Source: Echiichthys vipera (taxonomy: Eukaryota > Chordata > Actinopteri > Perciformes > Trachinidae). From it: 64,000 bases of DNA. Below the pieces are notes generated by a model, which did no database searches, was not told the DNA's origin, and saw nothing but the letters and a program-made list of their open reading frames with translations. Where the stretch lies: NCBI GenBank assembly GCA_963691815.1, contig OY829667.1, positions 9,954,821 through 10,018,820 on the forward strand. The letters run 5' to 3'. The position numbers and the translations under genes are program-made. Shown here piece by piece: positions 23,882 to 34,085 of the stretch (position 1 is its first letter; each line of letters begins with the position of its first letter).

Positions 23882-26331
23882 CTACACATCGAGATCATCA
23901 TCGGGGTCCTCCTGGTCATAGTCATCATTGGCATCAGGCTCATACAGAATCCGTCCTGAACCTGGGCCCGAGTGGAGCAGAGCTGTTTTCCTGTAAGAGT
24001 AAAAAGATGGTACAGTGTTTTAAAGTTGTTTGTAAAAAGATATGGAGCGCAACCACTGAAAACGAATCAGGTAGTCTCATTGAGATTAAGATCTCTTTCC
24101 CAAAATAATGTATGACAGTTGCTGTCTCACTTCTCTTTGCTGAAGACGAAGGGAAGTGCAAGTTTCTCTTTGGCCTCACGCTCTGTATCAGATAGTCGAA
24201 GGTTGAAGGTCAAGTTGGCCGTTGGATCCGTCTATAGAAACACAAAAAACACACTTTTCAGTATCCTATTTTCTACTGATCCAGGTATGGTGTGAAGGTA
24301 TTAAGCATTTGTTATACTGCACCTCCTTTTCCTCAGCGTCAGTCTGTTTATGTCCAAGTAAGCTGGACTTCCTCTGTACTATGACCGTTAGATCATCTTT
24401 GACGCTGAAAATCTCCTCCTAAGGAAAAAAAAATACTGTTATTAAATAAAATTAAGAGAAAAGAAACACATAATATTCATCCCAAAGGAAACACTGCTTA
24501 CATCTTGCACAACTTTTCCCGACTTTGAGCGCTTTGTTATCCTTGCCACAGCTTCTTCTCCATTCATCCCAGGTGCTACAGTGATGACAGAAGTCGCCAA
24601 GTGGCACACACTCCCCACTGTACCCCTCTGATGCATGTCTGCATGGAGCAGGCCGATAATAGCTCTCACAGCTCCCCCTAATGATAACACAGGAAAAGAC
24701 CCTTAAACAGTGGAAAAACTGCATGGTCTTGAAGTTCCTGGATGTCATAACTTCTTTCATATAATACCACAAGACACTAATGTGACATCCCGCTGACACA
24801 ACCAAATTAAGAAGATGATTTATTACCTTTTCTAAGTTGCTGGAGAGTCTGGCAGACAGCAGGGGCACTGAAGTGTCTCAAAACCCATGAAAGGGAGTCA
24901 ATCACTAAGGTAGCTGGTTTTTGGTGGGACGTTTGCTTGACCAGACGTGTAAGTTCCTCCGAACAGAACTGATGAACTGTGAAAGCTGGGTGATCGGTCC
25001 AGCCAAGGGGGTCCGTATAAGCATTGTGAAAGTGTAGCCTGGAGCGACAAAAACAGATGGTCAGCGTTGGGTTTGGTTATAGGTAGTAAGCAATAACAGT
25101 TAGCAATATGAACTAGTGTAATATCCAAATCCCATTGTGTTAAAGACAAAATAATATTCTGAATTAGGTTTTATGGTGCTGCAAAGTTGTCCCGGCCTAC
25201 AAATCGTATTCTACAAACGTGACAAAAAAACGTTTTTTTTTACTATATTTCCAAATAAAATGAGAATCTTGATGCACAAATGATCATTCCCCCGATATTA
25301 TGAATCACATCGCAGCTGCAAAATATGTCAAAAAAAAATCACAATTAGATATCTTCCTCACATTGTGCAGCCTCAATTATAGATTTATTAAACCGACTAA
25401 TAAAAACAGCTGCAGCAAACCATGATTTCATTATGGATCTATTTATTGTGGTTCTCATCATTTGATTAATCATTTGCTCTATAATATGGGAGAAGTCAAT
25501 GTTAAAATTAAATATAAAAATAAAGAAAAGCAACAAATGCTCACACTGGAAAAGTTGGAGCCAGTTATATTAACCAAAATCAGAGTAGATGGCTATTAAT
25601 TATCTTTTATCGTCTCTTTATCTTTATTTGAAAGCACCTTAAGCTAGTAATAATTATCCTTTGTCCAATAATGATGCCCTCTCTTTCTATACAATGATGT
25701 GTAAGTATGGTTATGTTGCACCCTTGTATCACTGTGATTATTATTATTCCTTTCTTTTCTTTTTTTTTTTACACTGTATATATATGTTTATTTTGATTTG
25801 TGCTGTCAAAATACTTTGTAAAATGCTGTTTTAAAGGTGCTACACAAATATTGTTATAATTATTATTTTTATGTTGATGGGCTAATTATTTCAGCACAGA
25901 TCTTATTTACCTTTGAACAGGTGATCCTTTGAATCCATCTTTCAGCTCTTCCTCACTGACGTCAAAGCCAAGGACATGGACAGCTTCTTCCCTACATTCA
26001 CAAAATAGGTCGTTTTTTTATGACTGTTTACTTAAGCAAATACAATAATAAGTGATAGTACACACGTAAACAAACAGCCACCATGCACTTCTTTAAATAC
26101 CTGCTCAATGCAGCTTTAATGAAGCTCTTCAGGAGATGTCGACCAGAATAACTGGCAGAATCTAATTATGCAAACATAAAGTGCATTATTATATTATTAT
26201 TATAAAGTGTGACTTCAACGTTACTGTATATATTGTACAATTAAGACTTGAATTCTACAACATTTAAAGTATTTACCTTGTATTATGAGAAACCCCCCAG
26301 CATCCAGCCCTTGTAATAATTCAGGCAACAT
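23882..26331 (-). CDS. elp5: Elongator complex protein 5
   Basis: Eight exons: 26277-26331, 26101-26161, 25911-25991, 24827-25038, 24502-24677, 24323-24418, 24131-24231, 23882-23990 (891 nt, 296 aa). The start MLPELLQGLDAGGFLIIQDS and the segments VHVLGFDVSEEE, TLVIDSLSWVLRH, TDPTANLTFNLRLSDTEREA and the acidic end YEPDANDDYDQEDPDDDLDV match vertebrate ELP5. The acidic tail is nearly identical to the human one as I recall it. ELP5 is a RecA-fold-like, non-catalytic subunit of the Elp4-5-6 ring, which releases tRNA during wobble-uridine modification by Elongator. All phases close. The gene is divergent from phf23 with about 2 kb between starts. Confidence 0.95.
25780..25870 (+). repeat. LINE-type 3' tail
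   Basis: TTTGTAAAATGCTGTTTTAAAGGTGCTACACAAATA-type wording (positions 25815-25851) resembles the 3' end of CR1/L2-class fish LINEs. It lies in elp5 intron 3 (25039-25910). Confidence 0.4.
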
Positions 26332-26632
26332 TGCACTAACTTAAAATGACAGAAGGTCCAGGTAGCTTCAGCTAGTTAGCATGTCTCTGATTCACCACCT
26401 ATTTAACGCTAAACGTGAATATCATGATGGAAGAAATCTCAGTAACTTAACGACATTTCTCAAAGTTCAGAGGGTCGAGCGCCTTAAGTCGCAAAAAAAA
26501 ATATTTCAGTAAAAATAAAGCATCTCTGGCCCAAACCAAGCCCGGCAGGTCTCGCTGGATAGCATGTTTGGAGTGTACAGGCGGATAAAAACGTCATATA
26601 CCAGCTACCCCGTACTTCAGTAGTGATCATAT

Positions 26633-26714
26633 GGGAAATGTAGTTCAGCAACATCACCAACCCATGGATGAGTCGGTTCCAATGACTGCACAAATGACTA
26701 CGTTACCCAGAGTT
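26633..26714. promoter_or_regulatory. elp5 upstream paired ZNF143-like motifs
   Basis: GGGAAATGTAGTT (26633-26645) and ACTACGTTACCCAGAGTT (26697-26714) are inverted relatives of the ZNF143/SBS consensus ACTACAATTCCCAGAATGC, separated by 51 bp. They lie about 300 bp upstream of the elp5 start. The same pair, with nearly the same spacing, is found upstream of phf23. Confidence 0.6.
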
Positions 26715-26855
26715 CTACTCGCTACCGAGTCTTTTGGCGGTTGGCAAACAACCTTTTGGTGCATTACCGCCACCAATTGGTATGGAGTGTATATGAACCA
26801 AACTAAACAAATAAAAAATAGAATGAAAATGTAATACAATACTACTACTACTACT

Positions 26856-26856
<1 letters not shown>

Positions 26857-26891
<35 letters not shown>
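26857..26891. repeat. (TAA)n microsatellite
   Basis: Uninterrupted TAA trinucleotide tract between elp5 and phf23. Confidence 0.9.
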
Positions 26892-26894
<3 letters not shown>

Positions 26895-26999
26895 ACCCTA
26901 TATCTTTCCAAACAAATTAGTTACACAGAGAAAATGCAATATAATTTCATAAAACTTATTTGAATCATTTTGTAAAATATCTATTAAATCAAATTGTAC

Positions 27000-27630
27000 T
27001 TTCTGTATTATGGACGCCGATTGTGGAACAGCCTGCCGGAGAACCTCAGGGCCGCAGAGGAAGTTGATGTTGACCTTTTTAAATCAGGCATTTAACCGAC
27101 CGGTTTGATTCTTTCTAATTCCTTTTATGCTTCTTATATATTTTTTATTTTTAGCTTCTATTCCTTTTATCTTATTTTACTATTTGACTGTTATTATTCC
27201 CTCATAGTTTTTATTCTTTTCTAAAATCTTATTTTACTGTTTTTATTTTCTCATAGTTTTTATTCTTTTTTATCTTATGTTACTGTTTTAGCCCCTCGGG
27301 TTTCCAGTGTTTCCTCCAGGGGGCCGACCACACCGAGAGTAGTCTCTGGTCGTGTGCTGTCCCCTGCTGCCATGGACCATGATTCCTCTCTGAGTGTGCA
27401 GCCCCCAAAGGTAGATTCTTCTTCACCTCAGATCTCGGCGCCCATGTCTCCTCAGCAACAGGTAGTATGAGTGTGTGCGTGAGTGTGTGCGTGAGTGTGT
27501 ATGTCCTTGTGTATCTCTGCGTGTATATTTGTGGGGGTGGGAGGTATGGCTTTTATCTTCTGTACGGCACTTTGTGCTACTGTAAAAGTATGAAAAGTGC
27601 CATATAAATAAAGATTGATTTGATTGGATT
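27000..27630 (+). mobile_element. LINE 3' end (CR1/L2-like), truncated
   Basis: Opens with coding debris reading RLWNSLPENLRAAEEVDVDLFK, split here as RLWNSLPENLRA and EVDVDLFK, typical of the C-terminus of fish CR1/L2-type reverse transcriptases. It ends with TTTGTGCTACTGTAAAAG and GTGCCATATAAATAAAG, the usual 3' UTR terminus. The 5' part is missing. It sits between the divergent elp5 and phf23 genes. Confidence 0.65.
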
Positions 27631-27699
27631 TGTCTTTTTCTTTTCTGAATCATTAACTCATTGGTCTTCTTTGTTCCTCTTTTTTTATTTAAATATTCA

Positions 27700-28025
27700 T
27701 CTCTTTGAGCGATATGACTGCTGATATTTGCGGGGTTTTTTTACTTATCGGCATTGGCCGATGCGGGCTGCTCCATTCGCAGATAGTTTTTTCCTGGCAT
27801 CATTTACTGACAGGTGTCCACAGACAGCTCCATGTTGCTGGAAACACCTTTTTAAGTCCGGCAAATGTTGCTTTTTTTTAAATGTATTTTTTTACTTGAG
27901 ACTCTACCATTTGTTTTCATCATTGCATAATTTTTATGATGTAAATTGAGGGAGCAAAAGTAGTTTCGGCTCCAAATATTGGCTCAAGAAAATCGGAAAA
28001 AATCCGTATCAGGCCATCTCTATTA
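27700..28025 (-). repeat. Dispersed repeat, copy A
   Basis: Contains ATTGAGGGAGCAAAAG and CATCATTGCATAATTTTTAT. The reverse complement of these phrases occurs at 34430-34470, and both copies carry CGATA/TATCGGC-like words. The two copies face opposite ways and bracket phf23. Class not determined. Confidence 0.6.
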
Positions 28026-28269
28026 TAAATATATATAAAGAGATTACAATTGTAAAGTTGAGAAGAGTACTGAAACATTCGATACGAATAAAAGGAGTAG
28101 AAAATAAAACAATATAGCTTAAATAAATAAATACAAAAAAATAATAAAATAATGAAAGGTAGGCAATAAAATCACGTTACAACTTCTGTCTTCCTCATAC
28201 CGCTCACAATAAAACGCCATATCCCAGAGTTCCCCTCACTGTACTATTGTAAGGGGTAATATCACAGGT

Positions 28270-28360
28270 GGGAAATGTAGTTCCACATATTTTACAGCCC
28301 CCATCAATGTTCTTGAGCGAGTCGCCGCCATGTTGACTACATTACCCAGAGTTCCATGCG
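28270..28360. promoter_or_regulatory. phf23 upstream paired ZNF143-like motifs
   Basis: GGGAAATGTAGTT (28270-28282) and ACTACATTACCCAGAGTTCC (from 28336, followed by ATGCG) are inverted ZNF143/SBS-like sites 53 bp apart. The second is close to the full consensus. They lie about 0.55 kb upstream of the phf23 ATG, probably at or just before its transcription start. Confidence 0.65.
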
Positions 28361-28884
28361 GGAAACACTGCGCTGGCAGCCTCAAGAGGTTTTCTGCCGC
28401 GCACGGAGAAGACCGTGCGGAATAAAGTCAAAACTCCAGTCGTTTTTTGTGCTCCTGCAGCGAAGAAACGACCAAACTTCATGGGAGAAGTTCACACTGC
28501 GGAGCTACCCAAGGAGTCTTTACGGGTTTTGCTTTATTTTAATAACGAGCGTTATATAAATGTAGTGACGAGGAAGAAGGAGCGTTAAGCGACAGAGGAA
28601 TTAGTATTTAGTCGAGCTAATAACGTTAGTATAGCGACAGTTCTTCTGTTTTAACGGATCCCCAGGGAAGAGGGAATATCACAACTTCGACCCACAGTGG
28701 AGTATTGTTTTTTTGGGGAAGAGTCGGTTCTTCCGCGCCCCTTGGCTCGGCTGGCTGCTCCTTAAGTTCCCCGGCGGTAAGGTGCAGCCACGCCGGGGGA
28801 AAGGCACCGCTACTCCCCGGCTATAGCTCGCTGCCTGCTGCTGCTTGTTTCTTGGATCGGGGCCTTGTCGTCGGTGAGGCGACA

Positions 28885-31800
28885 ATGCTTGACATAATGT
28901 CTGAACACCAAGGTATGTTTTCACCAAATAGCCATTAAACGTACCCGTAATATGTGCTGTTATTCCGCTCACTATTGAAATCTGTCGTATTTATATAACT
29001 ATCCTAACTTAAAGCTACGTCTACCGTTGGTGTTACGTTTGGTTGCGTATGCTGCATTAAGAGCATCACTTACTCTTGACCAACCTGTCGTTAAGAAGAC
29101 ACTAAAGTTGTGTTAAAGTGGATATATGTTGTGTTTTGCCACGATTAATGTAGCTATTGCACAATTAACGTTAGCCTGGTGGTCAGTTAACGCGCCGTTA
29201 GCTTCACGTTAATAGCTTTATTAGCTTGGATAGCTAACACGATCTAACCACCTCACGATACACACTCTCTACCTTTTGTCAGCTTTATGTTAAATTAGAC
29301 CATTTGCCAGCCACGATAAACAGTATTTATTTTACCTTATTTCAAAAAAGATTAAACGTTGCTAACACCGAGCTAACATGGCTAATAAGCACTTCCATTT
29401 CAAGAAGCGTGATTAAGCTAACTTGATAGCTGAGCTGATTTGTTTGCACGCGTTACATTTAATCACACATGTTTCGGTTAAAACGCAAATCATTAAGTAT
29501 ATCGGACTTTAAAGAGCTCATTCTAGTCTGGACACTCGCTGCAAACTGCATAACGTGTTGTTAGCTTCTCCTCTAAGTGTCAGCTAACGTTAGCATGTAG
29601 CATCTAGACAATACAGAATAATGCGTTTAAGGCTTGACACCGAACGAACTGAGCTTTGTTTAATCGACCACTTGTTTTTGGCTGTCGATATTAAATACAT
29701 ATCCATACCAATATATCCAGACTTTAAATAGTTCAGATGGTGATCGAGTGACACCGGTTGCGGATGTTTGCAGACCCAGTCACCTGGGGTTCATATCTAA
29801 TGATCTATTTTTTCTGCTTTAACTGTTAAACGATCAATTAGGTCGGTCAATTTAACAGAACTAAACAAACACGATCTCTTAAATAAGATGCTTAGCACTA
29901 TTAACCCTGATTAAGTTATTGAGCCGTGTTAGCAAGCTAATGCTAGCATTAGTCCCCCATGTGTCTCATCATACCCCTGACCAAAGAAGTGCTTGGTAAT
30001 TCTGTGTATCTGCTGTTTCTGTGTTCACTTTTGACTAACTAACTTATTTTTTCCTCTTCTCCACTAGATTCACTGTTGACGTGCAAAACGGAAACTTTGG
30101 TAAGTACTTTGTTACTTTCAATACCCGGAGTAGTTTATTTAGTAGCTTTTTGTGGTAGGATCCAAATTTAAAGAACAGATGATTAATACGTGATTTATTC
30201 TGAAATACTGTTATTTTTTATTGTTCAGAGCTTGATAGAATGTCCACCGTGGTTATCCCACTGCTGTACTAGCATGTTTTTTTTTTATTTTTAAATAACC
30301 TAGACAGTAGTAGTAGTAGTAGTAGTCTCTCACACTGCTCTGGTTTGATCTTGGTCCATTCTTCTTCAGTCTCTTCCACAGTTTGGTAACTATAGTGGGT
30401 TTCTTAGACATTATCCACATCATCAACATCTGGACCCTCACTCTTCCAAATTTAACTGACTTCTTTTGACACTTTGGGTTCAGTCTTTCCCCAATCTGAC
30501 ACTGAACATCTTGTTTCCCATCAGACCCAAATACATTCTCGTCATGGTTTGGGGGATGTTTTCTGCAGCAGGAGTTGGGGGTACAGCTACATGGCAGGGT
30601 GAATGCAAATGTTTATGTGAACCTCCTTGGGCAACACGCATACCACTGCAATTGTTTCCCAATCAGCTGCAATTTTCATGCAAGACAATGCCCGCTGTCA
30701 TACTGCAAAACAGGTTAAGCAGTTCCTTGAAGTTCAGAATAGTGAAACAATGAAATGGCCAAGAGTCCAGATCTAAACCCCATAGAGAATCTCTGGAAAA
30801 TCCATGGCAACAAAGTTATGTCTAAGAAACCCACTTCAATGGATACTGTTCTCTAATTTTGATCACCTTTTTTTTTTTTTTTGCACAAAATAAAAGTTAT
30901 TGTTGAAGGGACTTTGTTATTTATTAAAAAAAATCATGCTGGTACAGCAGTGGTAGAGCCACAGCGCATATTCTATTAAATTCCGAACAATAAAAGTATT
31001 TCAGAATAAATCGGGTATTTATAATTTGTTCTCTAGTTTTGATTTTCATTTGTGTGTATATATGCAGGTGTATAGTATGTCTGTATGTGTGCAGCTTCAC
31101 TTTCTTAAAAAAAGGCATGTGCTCTTTTTAGCCCCCAGAGAGGAAAAAGAGGACTGTTGAGGACTTCAATAAATTCTGCAGCTTTGTCCTGGCGTATGCT
31201 GGTTACATCCCCAGTCCAAAGGAGGTGAGCTGCTATGAATGTCACTATGGATATGAAACAAATACTGTTATCCCCTGCCTTGCTCAGATATACCCAAATT
31301 CCCCTTCTTGTTGTCTTGTAGGAAAGTTCATGGTCTCCAACATCATCGAGCTCTGCACACAGTTCAGGGTTGTCAGCAGATGGAGGTGGTGGAGGGAGCA
31401 GCTCTACCGGCAGTACTTGGGCCGATGGAAACTCAGACATCCACACCATCCATACATTTGTCCGTAAAGCTCGGGCAAATAAGGGCAAAAGTATTCGCCG
31501 CATGCACTCTGACAGCACTCTGCTCGATAAGATGCGCCTTAAAGACTCCCTGTATGAGAGCCAGGCCAGCTCTAAGGCCGAGCGCAAGAAGGACAAAAAA
31601 CTGAAAAAGCTGTCGCTGGGTTCCGCTATGACGGGGGCAGACAGCGGCAGCAGCGAAGGCGAGAAAAGAGCCCGCATCAAACGCAGCAAAAACTCAAAAC
31701 AGCCGAAGCCTAAGAAGCTCAAAACTTCAGCCGCTCAAAGTGAGACAGACTCTGAGGCACGGCATACGCATACAGAGGTACGACCAGCCACAGAGGAGCT

Positions 31801-32278
31801 GACGGAGCACGGGGGCTCCACCCCGAACATGCAGGGCCTGGGGAAGATGCAGCCAGACGAGTCCCTCAGGGAAGCGGAGATGAGCTCCAGTGAGGGTGAG
31901 ACCTGGATCGCCGATGAAGACATTATGGTGGAGTCAGGTATGGCATTATGTTTTTGACATTTATTAAGATCCTATTTGGTTGCATCTAATATGTAAACGT
32001 TTAATCCAATCTAACTTTTTCTTAATATGCACAGATTTTAAACAACCATACGGCCCTATAACTCTGTTGTCTTTCTCAAAACAGGGGACGATTCATGGGA
32101 CTTGATCACCTGTTACTGTGGGAAGCCATTCGCAGGACGGCCGATGATCGAGTGCAATCAGTGCGGCATATGGGTGCACTTGTCGTGTGCAAAGATCAAG
32201 AAGTCCAACGTTCCAGACATCTTTTACTGCCACAAGTGCAGGGACGTGCGGCGGTCTGGACACAAAAAAGACCCGTAG
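28885..32278 (+). CDS. phf23: PHD finger protein 23
   Basis: Five exons: 28885-28912, 30068-30099, 31132-31224, 31322-31937, 32085-32278 (963 nt, 320 aa). Exon 3 encodes the conserved RTVEDFNKFCSFVLAYAGYI box. Exon 4 is long, low-complexity, Ser/Lys-rich and probably nuclear. Exon 5 encodes the C-terminal PHD finger: WDLITCYCGKPFAGRPMIEC, CNQCGIWVHLSCAKI and IFYCHKCRDVRRSGHKK, giving the Cys4-His-Cys3 zinc pattern at about residues 262-312. PHF23 reads H3K4me3 through this finger and has been reported to restrain autophagy by promoting LRSAM1 turnover. It is also known as a NUP98 fusion partner in leukaemia. The protein is shorter than the roughly 400-residue human one. ATG at 28885 is the first in the short exon 1. 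Divergent from elp5, convergent with the next gene. Confidence 0.95.
30330..30870 (+). mobile_element. Tc1/mariner-like transposase fragment in phf23 intron 2
   Basis: A frame reading VMVWGMFSAAGVGG corresponds to the Tc1 transposase core. FMQDNA and CHTAKQVKQFLE appear in shifted frames downstream. The right end GTTCTCTAATTTTGATCACC matches inverted the left end of the copy at 11437. Multiple stops and frameshifts show it is dead. Confidence 0.7.
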
Positions 32279-33799
32279 GCATGAAGAGGATGGGAGACAC
32301 GAGGAGCACCCACCCTGTTTCCGCTCTCCTCTTGACACTTGTTTTCTTTGATGCCTACAGCCAAAACAGCCTAAATTATCACCTGGACGGCAACTGTATT
32401 GTCAGTTTGTAGGATTTCTTTTGACAATCACAACCATTCTTATTTATCCCCTCACGGTTTTCTTTTATTTGTTTCTTACTTTTTTTTTTCTTTTGGCTAC
32501 TGTGAAGAACTGGACAGACGGCAACGATGACAGTGGAGAATCATTTATTTGTTACTAATTCCTGCATTAATTGGCTTTATTGTTGTATACTGTGCTGTTG
32601 ACGTGCACACATACTTTCACACTTATTCTCATATTCACCGAAGATGCGTTTGACTAGATTATTTCTCAAAAGGTATTGACAAATCAGTGATGTTTCCTTC
32701 TCGAGGAGTACCATTTTCAGTTTGATAGACATTTCTTAACTTTAAATCAATGCAAAGTTTGACACATGGACATAATCTATAGTGTAGGAGATGGGAAAAA
32801 TGCCCTCCCATCCCCCGTTATTTGTTTTGGATGGTGTTATAATGCTACATGGGCAGCCAATTGCATTTTTTGATCGTATTTTGGCGATTCACTTTGAGTT
32901 TGCATTTTGTTTTGGTTGTCAGTGATGACCACTGAACTTTAAAATGTAGAGATCTCACTCCTCTAGAATAAGTGATCTTTAAATTCATAGAACCTGTCAA
33001 CTTATATTCTTTTGCATCGGCAAATGCATCTCAGTTGCTACATTTCTAAATTGCACACAGACAATTCTTTCGACAGTGCACTTTTTACATAGAAACCCAA
33101 ATAGCATTCCACTGCGTTTACGGGTGATATTTGGGATACGATGAGCTACGGCTGATTTAAATCTGTACTTGGCATGTAGCTGTGTACATTCATGATTTGA
33201 GCGCTTAGTTTCTCCCTGTCTGGCTTGTTAATCAATGAATCATTTACCATGAACAACATTTACATTTAAAAGCTGTTAAAGTTTTGTTTCATGTGTGATT
33301 TTTAGTTTTTTCATGTTAAAAACATCCGATGTGAGGGCGTAATGTTGCTGTAAGACAAGTGGTTTGGCAGTGCTTTACAATATCAAAAGTGGCTCTGAGG
33401 CTCGTTTATGAATGGTTGTAAAATATTTGTTTTTCTGTTTCATGTAATTGTTTATTTCTTAGCTTTCTGAGAAGCGGAATTAGAGATGCACCGGCATCAG
33501 AACGGACATAAGATTGTCTCACATGGAGAACAAAGTTGTAGTGTACAGAAAATAAGTTGACGCCGCGTAGGTTGCGGCATACGTTTATGTTGTTTGGTTT
33601 TACCATGTGCTTTTTCTTTTGTTGGTGGGAGAGTCTTGGTAAGTCTCCAGTAGCAGTTGCACTCTCTACAACTTCAATTCTGTGTTCATATCCTGTTCTT
33701 TGACAACTGTACATATGTGAAAGTGAAGAGAGAAAATACCCAAGCAAAATCTATATTTTACTGCAGTCTGATATTGTTTTCTTTAATTGTAGCTTGAAA

Positions 33800-33805
33800 A
33801 ATAAA
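33800..33805 (+). terminator. phf23 polyadenylation signal
   Basis: AATAAA at the end of a 1.5-kb region without ORFs after the phf23 stop. It fits a long 3' UTR ending just before the convergent neighbour. Confidence 0.6.
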
Positions 33806-33937
33806 AGTCTTTGGGAACATGATGTTGGTATTTTTAATATTTTATATTAAAGGACACATTAATACATTAGAAACAGTTAGTGTCACATTTATGAAAACAT
33901 TGGCACACAGCAGTGTTTGTCATGTTTGCGTCTTCTA

Positions 33938-33950
33938 CCACTAGAGGGAG
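33938..33950 (+). promoter_or_regulatory. CTCF-like motif, forward
   Basis: CCACTAGAGGGAG fits the CTCF core (CCASYAGRKGGCR) except for one position. It lies between the convergent 3' ends of phf23 and the unrecognised gene. Confidence 0.35.
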
Positions 33951-34079
33951 TGAGTTGATAGGCATCTCACTTGTTAATGTGGCAGTGAGTTAAATAAGGA
34001 ATAAATATGGATTATGTCGTATAAAGGTCACACATGGTTTGGCACTGATAAAATATGAGCTCAATTGTTGGATTTGCTC

Positions 34080-34085
34080 TTTATT
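34080..34085 (-). terminator. Polyadenylation signal overlapping stop codon
   Basis: On the minus strand the last codons read GAA TAA A, so the stop codon TAA is embedded in AATAAA. If used, the mRNA would have a 3' UTR of only about 10-30 nt. Confidence 0.45.

Noticed and set aside
24452..24868. A 138-codon minus-strand frame overlapping elp5
   Set aside because: It reads through an elp5 intron in a different frame; the spliced model matches ELP5 and this does not.
31105..31722. A 205-codon minus-strand frame
   Set aside because: It is the antisense of phf23 exons 3 and 4.
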